A DNA stretch of 64,000 nucleotides from Rivularia sp. MS3 (GTDB lineage Bacteria > Cyanobacteriota > Cyanobacteriia > Cyanobacteriales > Nostocaceae): assembly GCA_019192545.1 (NCBI GenBank), contig JAHCMI010000012.1, positions 1 to 64,000 on the forward strand. Direction: 5' to 3'. Positions 40,464-49,438 of the stretch are shown here, one piece after another (position 1 is the stretch's first letter; the number at the start of each line of letters is the position of its first letter). A program made the position numbers and the translations under genes. The notes under the pieces are model-generated. The model ran no database searches. It was given only the letters and a program-made list of their open reading frames with translations, and was not told the DNA's origin.

Positions 40464-40961
40464 TTGGACAAAAATAGACTATTAAATAATTTAAAAATAG
40501 TAATTCTAATTCCCCTTACTATTTATACTATTGGTTGTTCATCTAATATAGCTAAAGAAGACAAGATAACCGAAAACTCTACAGCTAATGTATCTGCTAA
40601 ATCTAAAACTTTGAATCAAGACATCCAACAAATCGTAGAAAGACAGGCTAAAGCTTGGGAAAATGCTAATTCCGAAGCAATCATTGCTGACTTTGCTGAA
40701 GATGGTGTATTTATCGCTCCCGGAATTTCGATAACGGGTAAAGAAAAGATTAAAAAAGCTGCGGAAGATTATTTTAAAGGATTTAAAAATACTAAAGTTA
40801 AAATCACTAGAATTTTTAGTCAGGGAAATCAAGGGGCTGTGGAATGGACTTGGAGCGATGAAAACAAAGAAACTGGCAAGAAATCTCAGCTTGAGGATGC
40901 AATAATTTTTGAACTTAAAGATGGAAAAATTATCTATTGGCGCGAATATTTTGATAAATAA
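40464..40961 (+). CDS. Lipoprotein with SnoaL/DUF4440-like domain
   Basis: This 165-aa protein starts at TTG (40464). Its N terminus is a lipoprotein signal peptide: basic start, hydrophobic core (LKIVILIPLTIYT) and lipobox IGC, giving a lipid-modified Cys near residue 25. Residues 50-165 form an NTF2-like fold of the SnoaL/DUF4440 kind (IQQIVERQAKAWENANSEAIIADFAEDGVFIAPG to EDAIIFELKDGKIIYWREYF). Such domains bind small ligands or act as isomerases; no activity can be assigned. It would need Lgt (1115-2029) for maturation. It is divergent from the protease pair. Confidence 0.82.
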   Translation: MDKNRLLNNLKIVILIPLTIYTIGCSSNIAKEDKITENSTANVSAKSKTLNQDIQQIVERQAKAWENANSEAIIADFAEDGVFIAPGISITGKEKIKKAAEDYFKGFKNTKVKITRIFSQGNQGAVEWTWSDENKETGKKSQLEDAIIFELKDGKIIYWREYFDK

Positions 40962-41009
40962 TTTTAGTTAGCTCGCAACTATCAAACAGTAGTTTCGCGT
41001 GGTTAATAA

Positions 41010-41465
41010 CTAACGCATTCTGCTTTGATGCCAACATGCAAATCTGTAATTTGTAATTCCGTAGGAAATTGCTGTAATTAATGACGAAGCTCGGCTAAGA
41101 GTATTCACCATTCCACCCAACATTTTGCTATCTTCTACAAGGAGGAACATAGTTACTGCACCGAATACAGCACCGAAAACAGCACCGCTAAAAGTAAATA
41201 AAAGCTTTTTTAAGAGTTTGTTAGATGAAAATAAACATGAAATTTTAGCAAGGATAAGTAACAATAATAAATTAATTGATGCATAGGTCAAACCAACAAT
41301 AAAACCTGTAGGAACAAAAAATATTAAACCTGCAAGTCCGCTTGTCATTAGAGAAGCTACGATAGCAATTAGCAAATGCAATGAACCACCAAACAAAAAA
41401 CTATGCCATATTGCGCTCCATAATAGGTTAATGAAATTATTTATTTTCTGCATATCGACTCTCAT
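41010..41465 (-). CDS. Hypothetical membrane protein
   Basis: This 151-aa protein has about four hydrophobic segments, at roughly residues 12-30, 36-55, 58-78 and 88-110, with an Ala/Gly/Val-rich second half (FGAVFGAVTMFLL). The last 15 residues are basic. I do not recognise a family. The ATG at residue 5 (MQKINNFI, 41453) is an alternative start. It is convergent with the SnoaL-like lipoprotein gene. Confidence 0.65.
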   Translation of the reverse strand: MRVDMQKINNFINLLWSAIWHSFLFGGSLHLLIAIVASLMTSGLAGLIFFVPTGFIVGLTYASINLLLLLILAKISCLFSSNKLLKKLLFTFSGAVFGAVFGAVTMFLLVEDSKMLGGMVNTLSRASSLITAISYGITNYRFACWHQSRMR

Positions 41466-41916
41466 TAATTAATATTAGATATTCTATTAGGTGCGCGAGT
41501 ATTAGGTATGCGAGCAAGCATAAATAAATATAAGAAAAGATATTAATGGCTGAAACCTTTGCTCGTACACTATAAAAATTGGCTCATCTAAGCAATAATA
41601 CTAAAGTTTAGAAAAGCCTTATTTTAATAGATAATATTTTTAATTGAGCTATACAAAAATACAGCAATTACGTGACAATTATTTAATTGGCTTAGCAATT
41701 CGATAAGCTAAGCAAAAAATATATTCAGTATTGATTCACGTCTTTATACAAATAAAAATTCCAGCTTTCAAAGTTGAATAGAATACACCCCTCTACTCGT
41801 TAAGTAGAGGGGAAAGGGGTGAGGTTCATCTGCATTGTATTCCACTCAAATAAAAAGTGCTATATAACTCAATTACAGCACTTAAATTGATTTACAAGTA
41901 GATAATTTGTGTAACT
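41466..41916. other. 451-bp spacer
   Basis: AT-rich; contains a degraded copy of the 23049-type repeat at 41771-41866 and no gene. Confidence 0.6.
41771..41866. mobile_element. MITE-like element (copy b), degraded
   Basis: The right half (ggggtgaggttcatctgcattgta, then ccactcaaataaaaagtgctatata) matches the right ends at 23335 and 59877. The inner ctctactcgttaagtagag stem corresponds to the ctctccttattaaggagag stem of the others. The left end is poorly preserved. Confidence 0.6.
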
Positions 41917-42375
41917 CTATTTACCAATAAAATCATTATGAGACTTTATTGCTTCTAAATTACTCCATGCTGCTTCTGCTGCTTCTAAGTCATAGGGAAA
42001 CGGCTTTTTCCGAGCAATGTAATCGAGTTCTTGGGGTTCTCTATGACGCAGTACAGCATTTACTACTACGCAAGGTTCTGAGCTAACATTAATCGCTCCG
42101 TGTAAAACTCCTGGTGGAATTGTCACCACCGCTGGATATTCTTCACTTAGTGGAATGTACTGATATTGTTTATTAATCAAAGTAACTAAAACAAATTTAC
42201 CTTTAGCTACTAATAACTGATCGGTTTGGGATTTATGTACGAATAAATCTTCTACTGTATTGGCTGGAATTTGTACCAACATTGTCTCGTCACTGGTTTG
42301 AGGAGTAAAGAAACTAGTCATCCCTCCTTTCATTGATTCCAAATAACGGATTTCAATTCCCCTAATTTTAGTCAT
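41917..42375 (-). CDS. Cupin protein related to dTDP-4-dehydrorhamnose 3,5-epimerase
   Basis: This 152-aa protein has a RmlC-like cupin fold. The segment FVHKSQTDQLLVAKGKFVLVTL is followed by PLSEEYPAVVTIPPGVLHGAINVSSEPCVVVNAVLRH, which matches sugar-epimerase-type and cupin_2-type proteins. PPGVLHG contains the conserved metal- or substrate-binding histidine. It is shorter than true RmlC (about 180 aa), and the catalytic HxD pair is not clear, so the reaction is uncertain. It lies downstream of pgi on the same strand, separated by a terminator. Confidence 0.75.
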   Translation of the reverse strand: MTKIRGIEIRYLESMKGGMTSFFTPQTSDETMLVQIPANTVEDLFVHKSQTDQLLVAKGKFVLVTLINKQYQYIPLSEEYPAVVTIPPGVLHGAINVSSEPCVVVNAVLRHREPQELDYIARKKPFPYDLEAAEAAWSNLEAIKSHNDFIGK

Positions 42376-42397
42376 AGTAATAAATTTTGCTAAAAAA

Positions 42398-42436
42398 GCA
42401 TCTTAAAAATTGAATAGTTAGTTCAATTTAAGATGC
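42398..42436 (-). terminator. Intrinsic terminator of pgi
   Basis: Read on the minus strand, the hairpin gcatcttaaattgaac...ttcaatttttaagatgc (about 14 pairs with a small bulge) is followed by TTTTTTA. It lies 67 bp after the pgi stop and 23 bp before the cupin gene start. Confidence 0.75.
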
Positions 42437-42502
42437 TCTTAAATAAAAAAATGTTGCGAATGCAACAAAAATTACCAAAACATGGTATGTATTTATATTT
42501 TT

Positions 42503-44089
42503 TTAGCCAATAGAGAATTTTAAACTGCTGGGTTGTCCAAAATTACCGTCAATTACTACACCGCGTCCGTTAGCATTAAGATGGCGCAATATGATGTAAA
42601 TTGACTCTATTTGCTCGGATGCATCTGCTTTGCTGGCTATTTCTTCTAAAGAAATTGGATTTTCTTCTGCCTGTAGAACAGACACTACTTTTTGCTGCAA
42701 TTCCAAAATAGCTGCTGCTGCTTTTTTACCTGCTTCTACACCCGGTTGATGATAAGCATTAATATTAACCAAGCTAGCGTAGAACCCTACAGCGCGTTCG
42801 TACAAAGCGATTAATGCACCAACAGTTCGGGGATTTACTTGAGGTATGGTAACGGTAACCGAATCGCGTTGGTTTTCGTAAAGAGCTTTTCTAGTACCTT
42901 GAAGAAAACCGGAAAGATAATCACCGGATGTAATTCCCGCTTCAATTTCTAAGGAAGAACCTTTTCTATCTTCTAAAACTTCAATAAAGGTAAGGAAGAA
43001 GTTTGCTACCCCATCGCGCAACTGTTGGACGTATGCATGTTGATCGGTTGAACCTTTATTACCGTAAACAGCAATTCCTTGGTGAACGGTGTTACCATCC
43101 AAATCTTTTTCCTTGCCCAAAGATTCCATTACCAACTGTTGCAGATAGCGGCTGAACAAAAGCAGGCTGTCTTTGTAAGGAAGCACAACCATATCCTTTT
43201 CGCCTTTGCCATTACCAGCATAGTACCAAGCTAAAGCTAGAAGTGCAGCCGGATTATTCTGAATATCCGCGACGCGAGTTGCATCATCCATCTCCTTAGC
43301 ACCGTCTAGCATTTGACGAATATTAATCCCTTGCAATGCCGCTGGTACCAGCCCTACTGCTGACATTTCGGAAGTACGACCACCTACCCAATCGTACATG
43401 GCAAAATGTGCTAACCAACCTTCCGATTCGCCAATGTTGCTCAGCTTACTACCAGGCATAGTAATCGCGATCGCGTATTGTGCAAAATCCAAGTTCTGCC
43501 CAGCATAAGCTTTCTTGACTTCCATCATTCCATTACGAGGTTCTGGTGTTCCTCCTGATTTGGAAATCACCAATACCAAAGTACTAGAAAGACGGTTTCG
43601 TACAGTTGTGAGGACGCGATCTATACCTGCTGGATCGGTATTATCAATAAAATGAATTGCCAAAGGTGGATAATCTGTAGCCAAAGCTTGAGCTACAAAT
43701 TGCGGCCCGAGTGCAGAACCACCAATCCCAATCGAGATAATATCGGTGAAGCGAGGAGCTTTGGGAGGATGAATCGCACCGGTGTGGATTTTCTCGGCAA
43801 ATACTTCGATTTTCTCAATATTACTGACTATTTCTTGCGTCAACTCCGGTGTAGGAGCCAAATCGGGATTTCGCAGCCAATAATGTCCAACCATGCGGTT
43901 TTCATCTGGATTTGCGATCGCGCCTTTTTCTAATTCCGCCATATCCGCGAAAGCCTTATCAAATGAAGGCTGCAATGACTTGACGAAGTCATCATCAAAG
44001 CCCATCCGGCTAACGTCTAGGTAAAAACCCAGTCCTTCATGGAAATATAGCCATTTCTGGTATCGTTGCCAAAGTGCCGTAGCATCCAT
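42503..44089 (-). CDS. pgi: Glucose-6-phosphate isomerase
   Basis: Pgi interconverts glucose-6-phosphate and fructose-6-phosphate, linking the Calvin cycle with glycogen synthesis and the oxidative pentose phosphate pathway. The 528-aa length is normal for cyanobacteria. The phosphosugar-binding SIS motifs [17 protein letters not shown] and [15 protein letters not shown] are present, as are the family signature [14 protein letters not shown] and the C-terminal [12 protein letters not shown] with its catalytic lysine. The start [18 protein letters not shown] is typical of the cyanobacterial enzyme. Confidence 0.96.
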   Translation of the reverse strand: MDATALWQRYQKWLYFHEGLGFYLDVSRMGFDDDFVKSLQPSFDKAFADMAELEKGAIANPDENRMVGHYWLRNPDLAPTPELTQEIVSNIEKIEVFAEKIHTGAIHPPKAPRFTDIISIGIGGSALGPQFVAQALATDYPPLAIHFIDNTDPAGIDRVLTTVRNRLSSTLVLVISKSGGTPEPRNGMMEVKKAYAGQNLDFAQYAIAITMPGSKLSNIGESEGWLAHFAMYDWVGGRTSEMSAVGLVPAALQGINIRQMLDGAKEMDDATRVADIQNNPAALLALAWYYAGNGKGEKDMVVLPYKDSLLLFSRYLQQLVMESLGKEKDLDGNTVHQGIAVYGNKGSTDQHAYVQQLRDGVANFFLTFIEVLEDRKGSSLEIEAGITSGDYLSGFLQGTRKALYENQRDSVTVTIPQVNPRTVGALIALYERAVGFYASLVNINAYHQPGVEAGKKAAAAILELQQKVVSVLQAEENPISLEEIASKADASEQIESIYIILRHLNANGRGVVIDGNFGQPSSLKFSIG

Positions 44090-44194
44090 AAGGGAAATCT
44101 CAAGTCACGTTATTTTCACAAACAAGTTTAAGCTAAGGTTCGAGTAATGCCTTGTCAACTTATACAGTTTTAACTGTTGACACAACTGCTCTCC

Positions 44195-44485
44195 TTAAAC
44201 ATCTGGCATAGGTATGACTCGCAGAAATTTCACAATTTCGCCTTTTACTTCGATACCAACTAAATAATTATCCAAGCTAAAGCGGTGAAAAATGCCCGAA
44301 GCATCAATTTGACGTAATTGAGGCAGCGAATGCAAATTCTCAGAAAAAGCAAACTCTACAAAAACAAAATTCAATACCCGCCTTTTAGCGGCTGCATCTA
44401 GCTGTTTTACATCTTCTAAAAACGACCGTGCGTATCTAAGTTCTAACTTCACGCGCTTATTGTTGTTAAAAGTTAAGGTCTGCAT
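44195..44485 (-). CDS. RelE/ParE-family toxin
   Basis: This 96-aa protein reads from MQTLTFNNNKRVKLELRYARSFLEDVKQLDAAAKRRVLNFVF to LVGIEVKGEIVKFLRVIPMPDV. The helical YARSFLEDVKQL, the beta-strand pair FHRFSLDNYLVGIEV and the final VKFLRVI are typical of RelE/ParE mRNA-interferase or gyrase-poison folds. The open frame continues upstream to a GTG at 44551, but those 22 codons come from a ggggagt repeat; the ATG at 44485 is preferred. It follows its antitoxin gene. Confidence 0.82.
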   Translation of the reverse strand: MQTLTFNNNKRVKLELRYARSFLEDVKQLDAAAKRRVLNFVFVEFAFSENLHSLPQLRQIDASGIFHRFSLDNYLVGIEVKGEIVKFLRVIPMPDV

Positions 44486-44554
44486 GTTAAAGGTTAGCAG
44501 TATTGAGTTAGGAATTATCTCCCCCACTCCCCCACTCCCCCACTCCCTCACCCT

Positions 44555-44752
44555 TCATTCGTCCATATACTGCATTGCTTCGTCATAAGTCAAGAAATCC
44601 CAGGGTTGCTGAAAATCCTTATTTTCTTCTATAGCCTTTTTCATCTGAAAATCACAACGTAGAGTATAGACAATCTCCCAAGTTTTTTTTAGTTCATCTT
44701 CACTCAATTGCTCGATTAATCGATGAATTTTGTTTCGCAAATTTTCCATCAT
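44555..44752 (-). CDS. Antitoxin partner of the RelE-type toxin
   Basis: This 65-aa acidic helical protein (MMENLRNKIHRLIEQLSEDELKKTWEIVYTLR to TYDEAMQYMDE) is encoded directly upstream of the RelE-like toxin. The C-terminal half, with its WDFLTYDEAMQ-type motif, is seen in other small antitoxins of RelE pairs in cyanobacteria. It lacks an obvious DNA-binding domain, so autoregulation is uncertain. Assignment is by context. Confidence 0.72.
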   Translation of the reverse strand: MMENLRNKIHRLIEQLSEDELKKTWEIVYTLRCDFQMKKAIEENKDFQQPWDFLTYDEAMQYMDE

Positions 44753-45266
44753 GCTTGTCTTGGAATAAGAGATTGATAACTAAGGAAAATATTAAGAAAA
44801 ATTAATATTTATTGTTCTTCATTTTTCAGTCTTCCCATTTGAGGAATGAGAGTTAACAGTTATACCGTCCATTTTGACGGATACGGGTAATATATTGATG
44901 AATTTACTGATGAAAACCTAGCCCCTGTATCGCAAAGGGTAAGGCGAAACAGTTGATTTCGATGTACGGAGTAAAAGTTAGAACTGTTGTATTCCATTAA
45001 ATATTGTTTATATTGCCAAAGCCATCACTATCAACTTGAAGAAGTCAGGAAAATTGCGATTAGAAAAATATTCGCCGGTCGCATGATATACAGCATTACG
45101 CAATACCGGTTAGAACAAAGACCTAAATCTATGGCTCTTGACCTTTAACCTTTAACCTTCGCGTAGCGCCATGTGAATTCTAATCTTGTAGGAAACATCA
45201 GCCTTAAGGTAGTATCCCTGAATAACAAAGTGTACTGAAAAAATAGTTAATGGAGAATTTTCTTGA
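44753..45266. other. 514-bp spacer between toxin-antitoxin pair and symporter
   Basis: AT-rich, with an acctttaaccttt repeat at 45132-45160. It holds the promoters of the divergent antitoxin and symporter genes. I see no RNA gene or recognisable regulator site. Confidence 0.5.
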
Positions 45267-46772
45267 ATGTGGAAGTCATTGTATAAACGTCCTTGGTTAC
45301 TAACTTTATTCTTATGTTTGATTCCTACGGCAGTTTTTGCTGCTGATGAAGCTGCTGGAGAGCCTTTGATACAGCAGCTTGATAAAAGCTTTTCTGCATT
45401 TGTGGACGCAATATCTCAGGTTCTGTTTTTCAGCATCCTTGGTTTTCCCCTGATTGTTTTATGGTTAATTTTTGGAGCTATTTTCTTTACCGTCCGCATG
45501 GGGTTCGTCAACTTCCGCATGTTCGGACATGCGATTGATATCGTTCGCGGAAAACATGACGATCCTAATGCACCAGGGGAAGTTTCTCATTTCCAGGCTT
45601 TGGCTACTGCTTTATCGGCAACAGTGGGACTCGGTAACATTGCAGGAGTTGCGATCGCAATTAGTTTAGGCGGTCCAGGTGCAGCTTTATGGATGACCGT
45701 GGGTGGCTTATTGGGTATGTCTAGTAAGTTGGTTGAATGTACTCTGGGTCAAAAATATCGCATTATTAAACCCAATGGTAAAGTTGCTGGGGGACCGATG
45801 TATTATCTTTCTGAAGGATTGGGAGAAATTGGTTTCGCACCATTAGGTAATGCTTTAGCAATTCTATTTTCTATTTGTTGCATCTTCGCTGCTTTCGGTG
45901 CTGCAAATATGTTCCAAGTTAATCAATCCTATGCCACTGTTAACCAAACCTTTCCAATACTGCCTTGGGTTTATGGTCTAGTTCTAGCTATATTGGTGGG
46001 TTTAGTAATTATTGGCGGCATCCATCGTATTGGTCAAGTTGCTGGAACTATAGTGCCAGTCATGTGCGTGCTTTATGTAGTTGCTGCATTATGGATTCTT
46101 TTAGTCAATTTACCTGCTATTCCTAGCGCTATTGGTACTATCTTTCAACAAGCTTTTAATCCTCAAGCTGTAGGGGGAGGGATTATTGGTGTAATCGTCC
46201 AAGGTTTTAAACGTTCCACCTTTTCCAATGAAGCTGGCGTTGGTTCTGCCGCAATAGCTCACTCTGCCGCTAAAACAGATAGACCAATCAAAGAAGGCTT
46301 AGTCGCACTTTTAGAACCATTCATCGATACGGTAGTTATCTGTAATATGACTGCTTTAGTAATTGTGATTACCGGTGTTTGGAACAATCCTGAATATACA
46401 AGCTTAGTTGAAGGTAATAAAGGCGCAGCTCTCACTTCCATCGCTTTTGGTAGTGTAATATCTTGGTTCCCTGTATTGCTTTCAATCTCAGTCTTTTTAT
46501 TCGCTTTCTCTACAATGATTTCTTGGAGCTACTATGCAGAACGTGCTTGGGAATATCTATTCAGCGAGCGTAGTTTGATTGTATACAGAACTTTATTTGT
46601 AATAACTGTATTTATTGGGGCGATTGTCAAACCTGAATCAGTACTTAATTTTAGCGACGCTACTTTTTTTGCAATGGCTTTCTTTAATCTACTAGGAATG
46701 TATTTCCTCACCAACAAAGTACTAGAAGATTTGAACGATTACCAACATTATCTCAAACAACCGAAGCTGTAA
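45267..46772 (+). CDS. Sodium:alanine symporter (AGCS family)
   Basis: This 501-aa member of the alanine/glycine:cation symporter family imports small neutral amino acids with Na+. The N terminus (WLLTLFLCLIPTAVFAADEAAG) looks like a cleavable signal peptide, common in cyanobacterial members. The body has about ten membrane helices with the signatures HFQALATALSATVGLGNIAGVAIAI and GGPMYYLSEGLG, and the FKRSTFSNEAGVGSAAIAHSAA segment of the family. Length and motif order are normal. It is followed by a strong terminator, so it is a single-gene unit. Confidence 0.94.
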   Translation: MWKSLYKRPWLLTLFLCLIPTAVFAADEAAGEPLIQQLDKSFSAFVDAISQVLFFSILGFPLIVLWLIFGAIFFTVRMGFVNFRMFGHAIDIVRGKHDDPNAPGEVSHFQALATALSATVGLGNIAGVAIAISLGGPGAALWMTVGGLLGMSSKLVECTLGQKYRIIKPNGKVAGGPMYYLSEGLGEIGFAPLGNALAILFSICCIFAAFGAANMFQVNQSYATVNQTFPILPWVYGLVLAILVGLVIIGGIHRIGQVAGTIVPVMCVLYVVAALWILLVNLPAIPSAIGTIFQQAFNPQAVGGGIIGVIVQGFKRSTFSNEAGVGSAAIAHSAAKTDRPIKEGLVALLEPFIDTVVICNMTALVIVITGVWNNPEYTSLVEGNKGAALTSIAFGSVISWFPVLLSISVFLFAFSTMISWSYYAERAWEYLFSERSLIVYRTLFVITVFIGAIVKPESVLNFSDATFFAMAFFNLLGMYFLTNKVLEDLNDYQHYLKQPKL

Positions 46773-46814
46773 AATAACGTTTTCAATTAGAACTGAAATA
46801 TCTGGCTTTTTTCA

Positions 46815-46843
46815 AGACGTAGCATTGCTACGTCTATTTTTTT
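46815..46843 (+). terminator. Intrinsic terminator of the AGCS gene
   Basis: agacgtagca-t-tgctacgtct (up to ten pairs) is followed by atttttttat. It lies about 45 bp beyond the stop. Confidence 0.85.
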
Positions 46844-46873
46844 ATGGGTTTTTCTGCTCCCAGTTACTTTTGA

Positions 46874-47245
46874 TTAATATCTATTAAAGTTAACAATTTT
46901 TCTACGATTTATTTTTCCTATTTTTTCATGCTTTTTTATTTCTTCAATTTGAACATCTTTATCCAAAATCGCTTTTCTAAGAGACAACAACTTCTTTTCT
47001 AACTCCTTTTCTCGACTCGCAGATTTGCAATATCCAATTACAGCAATACTTGCAACACCCAAAGTTAGGCTTAATGCTGCCCCGGCTCCAGGAGAGAATA
47101 AATCCTTGACTTCACCGTGAAACAAATCTTGACTATCTATCCTAACTTCGACTCGCTCGGAACCATATTCAGCTAACAGTGCAGCAAAGCCAACAAAAAT
47201 TGCCCCTGAAATAGCTAGGGTTGGTAATACCACTTTCTTAAACAT
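46874..47245 (-). CDS. Hypothetical membrane protein with coiled-coil tail
   Basis: This 123-aa protein has two membrane helices at about residues 7-26 (LPTLAISGAIFVGFAALLA) and 52-71 (AGAALSLTLGVASIAVIGYC). A short exported loop lies between them, and a charged helical C-terminal tail (REKELEKKLLSLRKAILDKDVQIEEIKKHEK) is likely to form a coiled coil in the cytoplasm. No family recognised. It is convergent with the symporter gene. Confidence 0.7.
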   Translation of the reverse strand: MFKKVVLPTLAISGAIFVGFAALLAEYGSERVEVRIDSQDLFHGEVKDLFSPGAGAALSLTLGVASIAVIGYCKSASREKELEKKLLSLRKAILDKDVQIEEIKKHEKIGKINRRKIVNFNRY

Positions 47246-47641
47246 TCTCTTTACCCGTATTTAAGCTTCTTATTAATAACAACTTAATAAGTTTATGAAT
47301 ATACTTTCATGTATTTTTGATAAAATGCTGGTTTATATTTTTATTGCTTTTATAAAATCACACTTCCTTAACCATAGAAATACTTAAACTTCACCAGTAC
47401 TTAATATTACTACCAAAAAATTTTTTATAAAAAATTATATAAACTTAACAAATACGGTTATAGCCGTTTGATGCAAACGAATGATATTTTCGTCATCCTG
47501 AGAAGAATCACGTAGATTGTGAGGAAACGATTAATAAGTTAAGAGAATGGGAGTCAGTAATTTATATACTTTGTCCCCTATCTCCTAGCTATTTCAAGAC
47601 TTACCTATATATAGAAGAATCGTCTAGCTCGCATCCTTGAT
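47246..47641. other. 396-bp spacer
   Basis: AT-rich region between two minus-strand genes. No repeats, RNA gene or reading frame of note. Confidence 0.5.
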
Positions 47642-48223
47642 TCAACATCTGAAATATACCCCATTATTTTCCTCCAATAACCGACTATCCATTAATGCTT
47701 TCCGTAATGTCTCAAAGTCGGAATAGTAAATTTTAAGGATATCATCCACTTTTTCCTGCGGATATTCGACACCCAATTCAAATTTATTAATCACCCATTT
47801 GAGAATAGTTAAGCGTTTTTTACTGCTACTTGGAATTTCTCTAAGATGCTGTACAGATTCAGTACTTTGAAAATCTGGCTCTATGTAAGAATTCAATACT
47901 TTCACTTCCCACGCTTGAAGATTCACATCATCAGCTAAAGAGACTATTTCATCTGGATGAAATACTTCCTTACTCATAGCTTGCAAAACCTCTTTATCTA
48001 AGTGATAAAAATGAGTATTGCCTTCAGGGCGCATTCTTACCAATTCAAGCTGCTTTAGTTTCGTTAAATGATGCGAAATCGTTGGTTCTTTTAATTCTAA
48101 TAACACAGCTAATTCTTCTACACTGCACTCCTGACTAGCCAGAATACCAATTATTCTCAGTCTACTTTCATCTGCTAACGCTTTGAAAAAACGTAACAGA
48201 TTTTGCAATTTCTCATTTTTCAT
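47642..48223 (-). CDS. ArsR-family regulator fused to DUF2087
   Basis: This 193-aa transcription factor has an N-terminal winged helix at residues 1-80 (FFKALADESRLRIIGILASQECSVEELAVLLELKEPTISHHLTKLKQLELV) of ArsR type. The C-terminal domain at about 115-193 (KKRLTILKWVINKFELGVEYPQEKVDDIL, then FETLRKALMDSRLLEENNGVYFRC) is typical of DUF2087, often found alone or joined to such regulators. The usual ArsR metal-binding ELCVCDL motif is absent (ECSVEELAV has one Cys), so metal sensing is doubtful. Target genes are unknown, and the 1.2-kb upstream spacer gives no neighbour to regulate. Confidence 0.9.
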   Translation of the reverse strand: MKNEKLQNLLRFFKALADESRLRIIGILASQECSVEELAVLLELKEPTISHHLTKLKQLELVRMRPEGNTHFYHLDKEVLQAMSKEVFHPDEIVSLADDVNLQAWEVKVLNSYIEPDFQSTESVQHLREIPSSSKKRLTILKWVINKFELGVEYPQEKVDDILKIYYSDFETLRKALMDSRLLEENNGVYFRC

Positions 48224-49438
48224 TTTGTGCTATAATTTCTTTAGACACCTATCTAATTAGAGAGCAATAAAATGTGATTGCTGTTTTTTTCAAGACAGCA
48301 AAAACAAGGTTTTTAGCTTGCATTTAACACAAGTTAATTTTAGATTTATTTGTGTTAAAAAAAATAATTTTCTTTTATTTTTTTTACATTTGGCTGGCTT
48401 TGACGATAAAAAGCACTGTACAAGAAAAATGAATAGAGCGCTGATTATAGTCAAGTAAACAATTTCAATGAAGATATGGAAAAAATTATATAGTTGAGAA
48501 ATAGATACACTACAATGCTTATCAAATTAGAAGTTCACCTGGATTTCAGGTTACTTTTTTAAAACTAATAGATATAGTTATTTGCAGTACGATTCAATCT
48601 GTAATTCCAAGAAATAATATTGAATAATTATCTCAGACATAAGTAATTTTAAATAATGCTGCAATAAAATTAAAGCTTGACTATTTTTGTGCTATATAGT
48701 TGATTTGATAAAAAGCATGGTTAAATCAGTAAAAGATTCTATTTACTAAATAGCTAACTAAAACCTTGTAATGTTAGGCTTTTATGATGTTTAACTAATT
48801 CAAAAGCTAAACCTAAATTTTAGATTAAATAGAATATAGCTAAGCTGACATTAGTATTTGGATACATACAACAATTTACAATTTTTACATCCATATCAAG
48901 TGGCTGATATCCTCCTAAAAGAATATTCAATAAATTTTACGTATATCTTTGGGAAGGTATTTGTAAGAAATTACGACAAAAGTGTAGTATTTGATACTTA
49001 TGCCAGTTATTGTGTTTGACATGAAGTCGGATTAATTACTTACTATGTAACGGAACTTCTCATAATAAATTATTACCGGCTTAACCATTACCTATTACCA
49101 GCCTCCATAGATATGATAAGTATTTAACCAGACATAAGATGACAAGTAAGAATTAGCACAAAAATATTGCTAATGATAATTGAGGTTTATTGAGAAACTA
49201 TTCTTTAAAGCATTTCGTTTGCGCCAAGAAAAACGTTGATTGAGAGCAAGCAAGAAAGGCAGAACATGTAGAGGAAGGAGTTTTATTCGTTCTTATCTGA
49301 TTATATTTTAGTTCTATTACACCTAACGTCTTGTAGTGTTTTCAATACCTTTTTAGTTGGGAATTCACCCACTAAGCATTGACACTCCCTATGCGTAGAA
49401 CGCAGGGGATTCTTAGTTCACAGGGAACCCAATGGTTA
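48224..49438. other. 1.2-kb non-coding AT-rich region
   Basis: No frame longer than about 40 codons and no tandem repeats, HIP1 sites or tRNA-like structure. This is unusual for a spacer in this window. It may be a decayed gene or hold an unrecognised RNA; I see no specific signal. Confidence 0.5.
48252..48261. promoter_or_regulatory. Possible ArsR-type operator
   Basis: The perfect 10-bp palindrome tctaattaga lies about 30 bp upstream of the regulator start. It could be an autoregulatory site; the support is position and symmetry only. Confidence 0.25.
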
